Assembly: GCA_937950315.1 (NCBI GenBank)
Contig: CALFDU010000105.1
Location: 1 to 64,000, forward strand
Reading direction: 5' to 3'
Length of the DNA: 64,000 nucleotides
Source of the DNA: an uncultured Saprospiraceae bacterium
Lineage (GTDB): Bacteria; Bacteroidota; Bacteroidia; Chitinophagales; Saprospiraceae
Of this stretch, positions 25,817 through 35,174 are shown in pieces. A program made the position numbers and the translations under genes. The first letter of the stretch is position 1; each line of letters opens with the position of its first letter. The notes under the pieces were generated by a model. The model saw only the letters and a list, made by a program, of their open reading frames with translations. It did no database searches and was not told the origin of the DNA.

Positions 25817-26166
25817 TTATCAATTGGTCCTTTATCCACGTTAAACAATACCTTACAAAAGACAGGTAATTATATTGGATCATTCCAAGAATACGATTTA
25901 GTGTACATACTGAAGAATCAATATGTTTTTTGAACTATTAGTAAGAAAAATCCTATTAATGTCTTGTATTGTATCGACCAACGCATTGCTAGCATTTGTT
26001 TCCTCCAGTCATCATCTATATAAGTTCAATAGAAATCTTGGAAAACATGGCAGCTTATCCTATTTTTAGGAACAATAAATCAAAGTAGATAGTGCCTTTA
26101 TATTTGAATTAATGCATATATTAATTTTGTTTTAGACTAAAGTAGTCGCCCCGAAAATTCTCGACA
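25817..26166. other. 350-bp region with kinase gene debris
   Basis: About 35 bp next to the kinase fragment may be decayed kinase coding sequence (see the fragment). The rest has stops in all frames and no recognisable gene, RNA or repeat. A TAATTTTG at 26122-26129 fits the -7 consensus for the patatin gene at 26167, but no TTG lies at the right distance before it. Confidence 0.4.
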
Positions 26167-27939
26167 ATGATCTCTTTTCAAACTGACCAACAGAAATGGT
26201 TGTATGTTCTGTCTCAACTATTCCGAAACTTAGACAAATCAGTCCTACAACAAATCTTACAAGTTGGTACCATTTCAAAATTTGATTCCGGAGAACAAAT
26301 ATTCAAACAAGGAGATATCGAAAACACCTTCTTTATTGTCTTGTCTGGCAGATTTAGAGCTGTTTCCGAATCAAAAGATAAATTTACCGTCCTTGGAGAT
26401 ATTACAGAGGGAGAATCAGTTGGCGAGTTTGCTTTTTTTAGCGATGACGTTCGATCTGCAACCGTTTATGCAATGAGACCTTCTGTCACCATAGAATTGA
26501 CAAAAAAAGAGTATTTGCAGATCGTGGCAATGGAACCTGAGTTTGCTCAGAAATTAACCACATTGATTGTCAATAGATACCAGAGCAATAGTCTTCAAGA
26601 TAAAATAAAAGATGCTCCAAAGAATATTGCCATTATCAATCTTCATGAAAATACCGACTTAAGTCCTTGGACTCAATTGATTGAAAATGAATTATTAGAT
26701 AAAAAGATAGAATTTCAACTCCACAATCATGAGTCTATCAAAAACCAAGATCACGAAACATTCTTCAACAAGTTAGAATCTACCGATGACATTAAGTTTT
26801 TGGTTTGTAGCCCATCTCATCCAGAATGGTCAAAACAATGTTATATATATGCAGACTTAATCATTATTGCTGCAGAATTTGGTAGTGATCCAACAATTCA
26901 TTCTATTGAGTCAGACCTACAATTGTATGCCAGAAATATCTTGAGAAAAAATGTTTATCTGCTTTTGCTACACGAAGATCAAGCATCAAAACCAACCAAT
27001 ACGAGAAAATGGTTTGAGAACAGAGAAATTGACTTACATATCCATTTTAGAAAAAACCAATTTGATGCTGCAAGATTTTGTAGAATAATAACCAATCAAG
27101 CAGTTGGCGTTGTACTGGGAGGAGGAGGAGCAAAAGGTTTTGCCCACTTAGGAGCATTGCGGGCCTTGTATGAAGAAAAAATCCCTGTTGACTTTTTAGG
27201 TGGTACTAGCGCAGGAGCACTGTACGGATTGGCTGTTGCAAATTTTGATTTTGATTTTGAAAAAATGGAGAAACATACAAAGGAAGCCATTGACAAAAAA
27301 TTGACTTCAGGCGATTTAACCTATCCTATCATGTCATTAATGGCGGGTAAAAAAATGAAGAATTATCTATATGATTTCTATCAAGACACGCGACTAGAAG
27401 ATTTCTGGATTACATCCTTTTGTATTACCTCAAACCTATCCGCTGCTTCTCTTTCATTTCACGAAAGTGGACTCGCTGCTCAAAAGATCTTAGCCAGTAT
27501 TGCTATTCCTGGAATATTTCCTCCGGTCATCATCGATCACCAACTTCATGTTGATGGAGGTGTTATGGACAACCTTCCTATTAAGTCAATGTATCAATAT
27601 CCGGTAGGCGAAATAATCGCTTTTTCCTTACTAGCCATCAAACAAAAAAAATCAAAGCTGGCAGAAACACCAACTTCCAGAGAATTATTACTGAATAAAA
27701 TATTAAGAAGAAAAAAATACCGTCTACCTGGTATCACTTCTATCATCATGAATTCTTTGACATTAAACAGTGTCCAAAAGCAAGAAGAAAACAAAGCAAA
27801 GGCATCTTTGTACTTTGAATTAAATTTAAAAGGCTTTGGTTTTATGGATGATTCTAAATGGAAATCTATCATCCAAAAAGGATTTGATCAGACAAAAGAA
27901 TTTATAAAAAATATAAAAGAAGAAAAACGGTTTTGGTAA
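26167..27939 (+). CDS. Patatin-like phospholipase gated by a cyclic-nucleotide-binding domain
   Basis: Encodes 590 residues of the NTE/YchK-like group. Residues 20-135 are a cyclic-nucleotide-binding domain with the phosphate-binding cassette GEFAFFSDDVRSATVYA (Glu87, Arg96), so cAMP binding is plausible. A middle region (150-305) has a Rossmann-like pattern as in bacterial NTE proteins. The patatin domain (312 to about 500) has the oxyanion loop GGGGAKG (318-324), the nucleophile elbow GTSAG (346-350, Ser348) and DGG (463-465), so the Ser-Asp dyad is complete. It should hydrolyse phospholipids or lysophospholipids at the membrane. The next gene on the same strand, 100 bp on, encodes an adenylate cyclase. 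Confidence 0.93.
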   Translation: MISFQTDQQKWLYVLSQLFRNLDKSVLQQILQVGTISKFDSGEQIFKQGDIENTFFIVLSGRFRAVSESKDKFTVLGDITEGESVGEFAFFSDDVRSATVYAMRPSVTIELTKKEYLQIVAMEPEFAQKLTTLIVNRYQSNSLQDKIKDAPKNIAIINLHENTDLSPWTQLIENELLDKKIEFQLHNHESIKNQDHETFFNKLESTDDIKFLVCSPSHPEWSKQCYIYADLIIIAAEFGSDPTIHSIESDLQLYARNILRKNVYLLLLHEDQASKPTNTRKWFENREIDLHIHFRKNQFDAARFCRIITNQAVGVVLGGGGAKGFAHLGALRALYEEKIPVDFLGGTSAGALYGLAVANFDFDFEKMEKHTKEAIDKKLTSGDLTYPIMSLMAGKKMKNYLYDFYQDTRLEDFWITSFCITSNLSAASLSFHESGLAAQKILASIAIPGIFPPVIIDHQLHVDGGVMDNLPIKSMYQYPVGEIIAFSLLAIKQKKSKLAETPTSRELLLNKILRRKKYRLPGITSIIMNSLTLNSVQKQEENKAKASLYFELNLKGFGFMDDSKWKSIIQKGFDQTKEFIKNIKEEKRFW

Positions 27940-27985
27940 CAAAGCCATTTTGAATTTAGATACTAAAAACAATGAACATAGATAT

Positions 27986-28021
27986 AATTCAATAAAAATT
28001 CGTACAAACTTTTATTGAATT
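27986..28021 (+). repeat. 12-bp perfect inverted repeat before the adenylate cyclase gene
   Basis: AATTCAATAAAA (27986-27997) and TTTTATTGAATT (28010-28021) pair perfectly around a 12-nt loop and end 18 bases before the ATG at 28040. No T run follows, so it is not a normal terminator. It may be a leader hairpin that limits ribosome access, or an operator. Confidence 0.45.
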
Positions 28022-28039
28022 TACTAAATAGTCAATCCA

Positions 28040-30112
28040 ATGAGTAATGAAAAACGTAGACAATTGTCTGCTATACTTTTTGCAGATATCCAGGGTTATT
28101 CAGCCTTAATGCAAGCCAATGAGGCAAAGGCAATGAAATTCCTGAATCACTACCAAAGTATTCTACAGGAATCAGTCTCTAGTCATAAAGGTGAAGTGGT
28201 AAAAAATTATGGAGATGGAAGTTTGTGTCTTTTCAACAGCATTCTTTCGGCAGTTTTATGTGCACAAGATCTTCAATTGCAATTAAGAAAAGAACCCGTT
28301 GTACCTCTTAGGATTGGATTACATGTCGGAGATATTATGCACGCTGGAAATGATGTGTATGGTGATGCCTTAAACATAGCTGCAAGAATAGAATCAATGG
28401 GTGTCCCAGGCTGCGTATTGTTGTCGGATAGTATTTACAACAAAATAAAAAACCAAGCACATCTTAAAATGGAAAGCCTTGGTGAATTTGAATTCAAGAA
28501 TATTGAGCAGGCAATAGAAGTATTTGCTTTGGCCAATGATGGATTGGTAGTCCCTGAAAGATCGCAACTTTCTGGAAAGTTTAAAGAAAAAAAGAAAAAG
28601 ACATTTGCTTCAAGCAAAATTTTATGGCTGCTTCCTATACTTTTACTTCTAGGAACGGCGTGGTATTTTGCTGGTCCAAGTCGCACAAAAGATGAGGTCA
28701 CAGATCAAAATTTATCAAAGCTAAAGGAAACTCCAACCAAAGAAAACTCAATTGCGGTCTTGGCATTTGCAGACATGAGCAACGAACAAGATCAAAAGTA
28801 CTTCTCAGAAGGTATTAGTGAAGAGATTCTAAATCTATTGACTAAGATCCCCGACCTAAAAGTAATTAGTCGTTCTTCTTCATTCGCCTTCAAAGATAAA
28901 AATGTAACCAGTTCAGAAATCGGAAGTGCGTTAAATGTAAATCATCTACTGGATGGAAGTATCAGAAAATCGGGAAATACATTGCGGATATCAACCCAAT
29001 TAATCGAAGCGATAAGCGGTCAACAATTATGGTCAGAAGTCTATGATCGACCGATGGATGATATTTTTAAAATCCAAGATGAAATTGCAGATAAAATAAT
29101 AAACGAACTTGAAATCAACTTGATGGGCAAAACCATCCATTCTAAAACTGTAGACATCGAGGCTTACAATTTATACTTAGAAGCAAAACAATTGATGGAG
29201 GAACGCAATTACAAAAGTGATAGTCTTGCTGAGAAAACAATTAGAGCTTCCTTGAAAATCGATAGCACCTATGCACCCTCCTGGGCTCTGTTGAGTGAGG
29301 TGGTTTATAATGGGGCATTGAGCTTTTCCAGATATACGATACCAGAGGCAATGCCCATCAGTATTGAGGCAGCAAAAAAAGCGATTTCGTTGGATCCTGA
29401 AAATTCAGGAGGATATATTTCATTGACTACTTTGAACCGAGCAGAAAATGATTTTGAATCTGCCGATAAAAATTTAGCAAAGGCATTAGAAATTGATCCT
29501 ATCAATGTAAATGCTATTTATGAAGCATCTAGTTATGCATTGGATTTGGGAAATATGGAAGACGCTATTTCGCAGATTCATGAAGCCATCCGACTAGATC
29601 CAGTCAACGACCTTTTATATTATACACTCGGGCTTTACTCTATCTGGGTAGAGGATCTAAATACTGCAGAGGTAAACATGGCCAAGTACCTCAAAACAAA
29701 TCCGAGCTCCGGTCTTGCAAATAATTTTATGTCGCAAATTTATCTCAAGCAGGGAAAAATCAAAGAAGCATTTGCTGCTTTGGAAAAAGACAGCGATCCA
29801 TATTGGAATAACTATAGAAGAAGTATCCTTGAATATGGCGCCGGTAATATTGATAAAGCAGACGAATATCTAAATCAATTTATCAAAGAGTATGGACACG
29901 AAGGGTGGCCCAACATCGCTCATATTTATGCATACAGAGGCGATAAAGACAAAACTTTTGAATGGCTAGAATTGGCTCGTAAAAACAATGATGCATCTCT
30001 ATTTGAAATTCTAAACTACCCTGAATTCAACATACTCAAAGATGATCCGAGATGGAATGCCTTCATCGCAAAACTAAACTTACCAAAGCACGAAAAATTT
30101 TCATCTAGATAA
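28040..30112 (+). CDS. Class III adenylate cyclase with TolB-like and TPR domains
   Basis: Encodes 690 residues: N-terminal class III cyclase domain (1-165), one membrane helix near 198-214 (ILWLLPILLLLGTAWYFAG), a TolB/FlgO-like domain (about 235-375: SIAVLAFADMSNEQDQKYFS) and C-terminal TPR repeats (about 380-670). Catalytic residues are present: metal Asp D16 and D59, K55 and D105 in the adenine-specifying positions, N112 and R116. The cyclase part faces the cytosol, the TolB/TPR part the periplasm. This layout is common in Bacteroidota and Proteobacteria. It follows the cyclic-nucleotide-binding patatin by 100 bp, so the pair may form a local cAMP-to-lipase circuit. A perfect hairpin precedes the start. 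Confidence 0.9.
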   Translation: MSNEKRRQLSAILFADIQGYSALMQANEAKAMKFLNHYQSILQESVSSHKGEVVKNYGDGSLCLFNSILSAVLCAQDLQLQLRKEPVVPLRIGLHVGDIMHAGNDVYGDALNIAARIESMGVPGCVLLSDSIYNKIKNQAHLKMESLGEFEFKNIEQAIEVFALANDGLVVPERSQLSGKFKEKKKKTFASSKILWLLPILLLLGTAWYFAGPSRTKDEVTDQNLSKLKETPTKENSIAVLAFADMSNEQDQKYFSEGISEEILNLLTKIPDLKVISRSSSFAFKDKNVTSSEIGSALNVNHLLDGSIRKSGNTLRISTQLIEAISGQQLWSEVYDRPMDDIFKIQDEIADKIINELEINLMGKTIHSKTVDIEAYNLYLEAKQLMEERNYKSDSLAEKTIRASLKIDSTYAPSWALLSEVVYNGALSFSRYTIPEAMPISIEAAKKAISLDPENSGGYISLTTLNRAENDFESADKNLAKALEIDPINVNAIYEASSYALDLGNMEDAISQIHEAIRLDPVNDLLYYTLGLYSIWVEDLNTAEVNMAKYLKTNPSSGLANNFMSQIYLKQGKIKEAFAALEKDSDPYWNNYRRSILEYGAGNIDKADEYLNQFIKEYGHEGWPNIAHIYAYRGDKDKTFEWLELARKNNDASLFEILNYPEFNILKDDPRWNAFIAKLNLPKHEKFSSR

Positions 30113-30113
30113 T

Positions 30114-30995
30114 CTACCGATCAAATTCTTTGTAGTCAATTGAAGGATCGTAATCTTGATTGGTCGTAATGGAATACAATTCACTTTCTGGCTTGTCAGA
30201 TTTAATGAAGGGAAACATCAATTGAACATACCATGGTTCTTTCATCTGATTCCAGGCACCAAAACGAGTAGGATACTTTCTTGTAATCTTGGCAGTGCCA
30301 AAAATGACATCCCAAATAAACAATAGGTTTCCATAATTTCCATTGGGATGAGAAACACCGTCTTCTTCTGTCAGACCATGATGAGCAAAATGAGTACTAG
30401 GAGTAGATATCAATCTTTCAATGACCCAAGCCAAAGGATGTAATATTTTATACTTATATAGAAATCGATCCCACTTTGTTTCGCTATGCGCAAATAGAAT
30501 TACCACCAATTTGATTGGAAGATAAAATAGGTACACGTAACCCATTCCAAAAAAAATCAATAATGCTGAAAACCAAATACCAGGCATTAATGCATAATAT
30601 AATATTGCATTTCGGTAAGTAACAAGTACGCCCATCTCTTCTACAACATGGTGTGGTCTATGTAGCTTCCACATCATTCGATTGGAATGTGACAAACGAT
30701 GCCACCAATATTGCGTCATATCATCCAACACGAGAAATGCCACGATATGCCACACCACCCCAACACCAATAAAATAATCTTCAAATTGTGGAAACCAAGT
30801 CTGGCATAACCAAATGGTGACAACAAAAATGGCAGGCTGAATAAGCGTCGGTAAAGTAAACAAACTGACCAATTCGATGGTCCAGTCGTTTTTGGTTCTT
30901 TTGTCATCAAAATACAACCCACCCATGGCTTCCATCACTCCTAGCACGAGCAACATGAAAACGGGAATAGATTTGCTGATTACAAGTGGGTCCAT
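30114..30995 (-). CDS. Sterol desaturase/fatty-acid hydroxylase family protein (1)
   Basis: Encodes 293 residues with four or so membrane helices and the family's di-iron histidine motifs: WHRLSH, KLHRPHHVVEEMG and a late THFAHHGL. Enzymes of this family use O2 and two irons to hydroxylate or desaturate lipids in the membrane. The lipid substrate is not known. It is the last gene of the minus-strand sulfur block, 171 bp after the cytochrome c gene, so it may or may not share that transcript. It is paralogous to the hydroxylase at 32926-33990 (both have HH.VEEMG). Its stop abuts the adenylate cyclase stop on the other strand. Confidence 0.88.
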   Translation of the reverse strand: MDPLVISKSIPVFMLLVLGVMEAMGGLYFDDKRTKNDWTIELVSLFTLPTLIQPAIFVVTIWLCQTWFPQFEDYFIGVGVVWHIVAFLVLDDMTQYWWHRLSHSNRMMWKLHRPHHVVEEMGVLVTYRNAILYYALMPGIWFSALLIFFGMGYVYLFYLPIKLVVILFAHSETKWDRFLYKYKILHPLAWVIERLISTPSTHFAHHGLTEEDGVSHPNGNYGNLLFIWDVIFGTAKITRKYPTRFGAWNQMKEPWYVQLMFPFIKSDKPESELYSITTNQDYDPSIDYKEFDR

Positions 30996-31166
30996 TTCTT
31001 CATTTTATACCTGGCTTGTCAAGATAATCAAAAACTTAATACAACAACGTATCCACCATAGACAATGGTCCTACAAAAATGAAAAAATCAGATTTACATT
31101 ACAAACCAACAAGCAAAGCCAATATTGAAATTGAAATCCACAAGCTAAGCTAGAAAGGAATTAAAA

Positions 31167-31697
31167 CTATTCGCTCTCGTCATCTAAATCCAAGATGTAC
31201 CACTTGATCGCAGCGACATCGATGTTTTTCCTGCGACCCACCTCTTCCGGAGCATAGTGCTTAGCTAGGTAGTTCACTATCGCGGGTTCGCGTATTCCCA
31301 GATCGGGAAGGCCTTGTGTTTCTTGCATCCAATCAATCAAATTTTCCCACCCACTTCGCGTGGCACGATTCTGTGTGATCAACTTGGCAGAGTGGCAAGA
31401 GGTGCAAGCACCGATGACCAACTGCAAGTCCTTATCTGCCTTTAGCCCAGTTTTCACATGGATGCCGTTTTCAATGAGATTCCAATTGTCGCCACGGGCT
31501 TTTGCTTGGGCCATTTCTCCCCGCTCGGTCAATTTATCCAACTGCTCTTGGGTGTATTTCGGCCTATTGAGAAAATCGTTGATCTGGTCTTCCAAGCTTA
31601 GATACATAAATGCAAGCACTGCCAATACAACGACCAAGTTGATCATCAACATGAGCATCCTCCAAGAATCCGATGTATCGTATCGATGGTCTTCCAT
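31167..31697 (-). CDS. Membrane-anchored monohaem cytochrome c, sulfite dehydrogenase partner
   Basis: Encodes 176 residues: one N-terminal membrane anchor (LMLMINLVVVLAVLAFMYL) and one haem-binding site CTSCH (GACTSCHSAKLITQNRATR), with a C-terminal region that should supply the axial Met or similar ligand (no clear ordinary Met motif was seen after the haem site). The gene starts directly after the stop of the sulfite dehydrogenase gene, with no gap. In SorAB-type enzymes a small cytochrome c is the electron acceptor of the molybdenum subunit, which fits well here. The single CxxCH and the anchor place it in the periplasm at the inner membrane. Confidence 0.85.
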   Translation of the reverse strand: MEDHRYDTSDSWRMLMLMINLVVVLAVLAFMYLSLEDQINDFLNRPKYTQEQLDKLTERGEMAQAKARGDNWNLIENGIHVKTGLKADKDLQLVIGACTSCHSAKLITQNRATRSGWENLIDWMQETQGLPDLGIREPAIVNYLAKHYAPEEVGRRKNIDVAAIKWYILDLDDESE

Positions 31698-32924
31698 CTA
31701 TGAAATTTTTACTGCGATTCTGTGACAAGCATTGTTCAAATATCCCTTAGGGTTCCAACCCGGCAATAACATAGGCTGTGTGTTTCCGTCTGAATCTGTG
31801 GCTCTTGCCCACAACTCATAGTAACCCGTTTGTGGAAACGAAACCTTGGCATCAAAATGTTGCCATGCATATCTGTTTGTACTTTCAGAGACTGTAGCCT
31901 CCTTCCAGCTCACTCCAAAGTCAATTGAATACTCGACCTTGGTAATTTCTCTTCCCGAGGTCCACGCGTGTCCTGCTATCGGAAGCAATTGATCGGCCTT
32001 GATGGTTGCACCCGTTTTGGGAAAAGATATAAGAGACTTAACGGGCATATCTTCAATGATGCACATATCCTTTTCATCCACTTTCTCACCAGGTGCCACC
32101 GGAGAACATGGAGTTCTATAGGCTGTACCCAGCATTTTTTGTCCATCGTGGACTTGGTCTCTGATTACTATTTTTTCCAACCACTTTCCAGAGCAAGATG
32201 CTGGATAGCCTCCAAATACCAATCTCAATGGATATCCATTAAGCATCGGAAGATCTTGATCATTCATCGACCAAGCAATCATACTTTCTTCTTCCAACGC
32301 CTTGGCAATCGGCACCCCTCTTGAGATGGAATCCTTGCCTGGGTCTCCAGACAAATGTGTGTCAGCACCGTAATAACCTAGATAGACTGCACTGGATTTT
32401 ATGCCTACATCATTCAATACGTCTTTCAATCTCACACCCGTCCATTTCACACAACCAACCGCTCCTACACTCCACTGATTTCCTTTCGCAGGAGGACTGA
32501 ATTCTTTTCGCCCATTACCTCCGCACTCCAATGTTATATCATAACTAACATTTTCAAATTTTGATTTTAGTTCGCTGATGGTGTAGCTCTTTGTCTTACT
32601 TGCCGACTCTCCAGTGATGGTTAATTTCCATTTGGTCGGATCGATATTGACAGGAGGAAGTCCATTGTTTCGCACAAAAAATAGATCATTGGGTGTCAGT
32701 GAATCATTTAATAAATGCGCTGGCGTTTCCATATTGATGGGACGATCATTGAGAACCGTCATCAGTTGGTTCTTACCAGGAAACTGATTGTCCATGGATT
32801 CTCCCAACCCAATCAACTCAAGTCCTTCAGGCAAATTGTGTCCAAAAACAATATTCGTTCCCAAGGAAATACCCAGTGATGCAAGTATTGAATCTTTAAT
32901 AAATTTCCTTCGCTGATTGCTCAT
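31698..32924 (-). CDS. Sulfite dehydrogenase, molybdopterin subunit (SorA/SoxC-like)
   Basis: Encodes 408 residues of the sulfite oxidase family. A twin-arginine signal is seen in NQRRKFIKDSILASLGIS, so the folded enzyme is exported with its cofactor. The molybdopterin domain (about 55-290) has the Mo-ligand Cys in LECGGNGR, and the dimerisation domain (about 300-400) closes the protein (AGHAWTSGREITKVEYSIDF). It should oxidise sulfite to sulfate in the periplasm and pass electrons to the cytochrome c encoded immediately downstream. Upstream lie a lipid hydroxylase, a sulfurtransferase and a rhodanese, which together point to breakdown of reduced sulfur. SoxC-type dehydrogenases are close relatives, but no Sox genes are present. 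Confidence 0.9.
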   Translation of the reverse strand: MSNQRRKFIKDSILASLGISLGTNIVFGHNLPEGLELIGLGESMDNQFPGKNQLMTVLNDRPINMETPAHLLNDSLTPNDLFFVRNNGLPPVNIDPTKWKLTITGESASKTKSYTISELKSKFENVSYDITLECGGNGRKEFSPPAKGNQWSVGAVGCVKWTGVRLKDVLNDVGIKSSAVYLGYYGADTHLSGDPGKDSISRGVPIAKALEEESMIAWSMNDQDLPMLNGYPLRLVFGGYPASCSGKWLEKIVIRDQVHDGQKMLGTAYRTPCSPVAPGEKVDEKDMCIIEDMPVKSLISFPKTGATIKADQLLPIAGHAWTSGREITKVEYSIDFGVSWKEATVSESTNRYAWQHFDAKVSFPQTGYYELWARATDSDGNTQPMLLPGWNPKGYLNNACHRIAVKIS

Positions 32925-32925
32925 C

Positions 32926-33990
32926 TTAGTCTTTGTTTATCCTTTCGTGGTCAGAAGCCTTAAAATTCTTACCCGAAATTCCGAGAAGTGATTGTTGTAA
33001 AAACTTATCAGGAAATTGTTCTACTCCTGGAAATCCAAGTTTGATATCTTTCCCATTATGAGGAATGTACGCAGTGCCAAAAATATAATCCCAAATAGAT
33101 AAAGTAAGGGCAAAATTCACCCCATACCTTCTTTCTTCCGGCAACTCAAATGAGTGATGCCAAATATGCATTTCAGGACTGTTGAACAAATATTTCATAA
33201 TAGGACCCAATACAAGATAGCCTATTATTGCCGAAACGCCCAAGGTCATCAAGGTAGTCGACATCGTTACCGTTTCAAATAAGTTGAAGTCGACCAAATT
33301 TTGACTTATTAAAAATCCAATCATAAGTGCAACAATCAAACCTGTATATCTATGATTGATCGAAATATTGGAATGGTTGTAATGACCCCACGCAAGGGTG
33401 AAAATATGAATGATAAAAAAGTCATGCAATCCAATTCCCAACAGAGCCAGTGGAAGATACTCTAGTGTTCTGTAAACAATATTTTCCATCCAGTGGTATC
33501 GCAAGTGTGCCGCAAATCCCATCTCTTCAACGGAATGATGTACCTGATGGAATTGCCACAACCATTCTGACTTATGCAGCAATCGATGAATCCACCATTG
33601 CACAAAATCTCTGATCAAAAATCCGACCACCAAAATAGACCACATAGGCCAACTCGTCATTGGGTTGTTTTGCCTCAAGTCAAATCCTCCACTGATTGCC
33701 TTGATACCGTCATTGAAAAGATTCACAAGAACATCGGAAGCGGCATTGTAGATGATCAAGGAAAAGATGAAGAAATTAAAAAACATGTAAAAAGCATCAA
33801 GCCAAAAATCCTTTCTCAAAATCGCCTGTTTTTTCCTCCAAGGAACAACCACTTCCAGCACAAAAAAGAACAATGACACCATGATCAACCAATAGAAATA
33901 ACTTCTAAAAGAAGGATGTGTAATTTCATGCCACAAATATCCAGCATACCCTTTGTAGCCTTCAATAAATATATCTAAGTATTTCTCCAT
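32926..33990 (-). CDS. Sterol desaturase/fatty-acid hydroxylase family protein (2)
   Basis: Encodes 354 residues with several membrane helices and the di-iron motifs HRLLHKSEWLWQFHQVHH (two His sets) and MHIWHHSFE, as expected for membrane O2-dependent lipid hydroxylases. It sits 1 bp from the sulfurtransferase gene upstream and the sulfite dehydrogenase gene downstream, so it is a true operon member. Why a lipid hydroxylase should be made together with sulfite dehydrogenase is not explained by known pathways. A sulfonolipid or other sulfur-containing lipid is one idea, but no synthase gene for one is here. It is paralogous to the gene at 30114-30995. Confidence 0.9.
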   Translation of the reverse strand: MEKYLDIFIEGYKGYAGYLWHEITHPSFRSYFYWLIMVSLFFFVLEVVVPWRKKQAILRKDFWLDAFYMFFNFFIFSLIIYNAASDVLVNLFNDGIKAISGGFDLRQNNPMTSWPMWSILVVGFLIRDFVQWWIHRLLHKSEWLWQFHQVHHSVEEMGFAAHLRYHWMENIVYRTLEYLPLALLGIGLHDFFIIHIFTLAWGHYNHSNISINHRYTGLIVALMIGFLISQNLVDFNLFETVTMSTTLMTLGVSAIIGYLVLGPIMKYLFNSPEMHIWHHSFELPEERRYGVNFALTLSIWDYIFGTAYIPHNGKDIKLGFPGVEQFPDKFLQQSLLGISGKNFKASDHERINKD

Positions 33991-33991
33991 A

Positions 33992-35029
33992 TCAATTTAC
34001 ATTTGCGATAAGCGAATCTTTTGTAATTTTATATTTCTCTTCGTCACTCTGGATGACAGGAATGCTGTTGTCCAAAGAATGTTTGTAACTCCATTCGATC
34101 CATGAGCCATCGTAATTTTTGACCTGCTCATAACCCAATACATGTTTCAACACATAAAAGGTATGAGATGTTCGAGAACCACTTTGACAATACAGAATTA
34201 TTTTTTTATTTGGAATGATTCCGAGGCTATCTAGATCATATCGTAAATCATTCTCTGACTTAATCCGATGATCCCCATTCAAGTCAGCCAATTTGGCCCA
34301 GTTTAAATTTATAGCGGTAGGAATACTTCCCCTTTCAAATGCTCCCTTTTTATATGGATGTATCTTGCCTTCATTAAGATACGGCAAGCCTTGGTATTCG
34401 AATGACTCTCTCGTATCTACCAACAAAGTATTTGGATCATCGATCGCTTCCAACACATCATTGAAAGATGCAATAATTGAGTCATCAAAATCTGTATCAA
34501 GCTGAAAGTTGGTTTCCTTAAGTTGCTTTCCCTCACCTCCTTGGGTTGGCAGACCCGATATCTTCCAAAATTCAATACCTCCATTCATGATTTTAAATTC
34601 ATCAAAACCATACAAATTTAGCACCCAAGCAAATCGAAATGCATCCACATTGGCTTTTGCATCATAAAGAATAAGGGTTTTCCCTTCTTCATACCCAAGC
34701 TTTTGCAAAAGTTTTTGTAGCTTTTCTTTTGATGGTATCAGACCTCCGTATGGCACCGTTACATCAGAACCATAATCCGGTCTCCAGATATTCTGTGCGT
34801 TGGGGATGTGCTCCGAGCGAAAAGTATTTACTTTCGATACTTGAATGGGAATATAAGCTTTTGGGTTTTCCAAAATCAGCGTATTGGCAGTCAATGGATC
34901 GATCAAGTTATACGCTTTGATCTCTGATTTATCTTTTGAATAAAGTTCAGTGTTTGATACGGTCGACCGATCACTTTTACAAGCACCCAAGACAACCAAA
35001 AAACCAAAAATTACTCCACTCATTTTCAT
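33992..35029 (-). CDS. Two-domain rhodanese lipoprotein (sulfurtransferase)
   Basis: Encodes 345 residues from the ATG at 35029 (a GTG at 35038 is less likely). A lipobox (FLVVLGACKSD) marks a lipoprotein. Two rhodanese domains follow. The N-terminal one (about 45-165) has no catalytic Cys (LILYDAKANVDAF has Asp at that place). The C-terminal one (about 190-320) has the persulfide Cys in LYCQSGSRTSH. This is the normal pattern of SseA/RhdA thiosulfate or mercaptopyruvate sulfurtransferases, but here exported. It should move sulfane sulfur in the periplasm, upstream of the sulfite dehydrogenase in the same operon (one base to the hydroxylase gene). A possible internal promoter -7 box (TACATTTG, 35082-35075) precedes it without a -33 box. 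Confidence 0.9.
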   Translation of the reverse strand: MKMSGVIFGFLVVLGACKSDRSTVSNTELYSKDKSEIKAYNLIDPLTANTLILENPKAYIPIQVSKVNTFRSEHIPNAQNIWRPDYGSDVTVPYGGLIPSKEKLQKLLQKLGYEEGKTLILYDAKANVDAFRFAWVLNLYGFDEFKIMNGGIEFWKISGLPTQGGEGKQLKETNFQLDTDFDDSIIASFNDVLEAIDDPNTLLVDTRESFEYQGLPYLNEGKIHPYKKGAFERGSIPTAINLNWAKLADLNGDHRIKSENDLRYDLDSLGIIPNKKIILYCQSGSRTSHTFYVLKHVLGYEQVKNYDGSWIEWSYKHSLDNSIPVIQSDEEKYKITKDSLIANVN

Positions 35030-35174
35030 ATACAACACACTAACTATGAAAGACCTGATCTAAGTTGCTTTCGCCAAATGTAAAAACAATTCCACAAGTA
35101 CACTTACGCATTGATCACAATATTTCTTTTATTCTTCGATCCATCACAACATCAATATTTATCAACTTGCATTT

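Noticed and set aside
26167-30112. CBASS-like phage-defence reading of cyclase plus patatin
   Set aside because: The cyclase is a class III adenylate cyclase with TolB/TPR sensor, not a CD-NTase, and no accessory defence genes or mobile elements are nearby.
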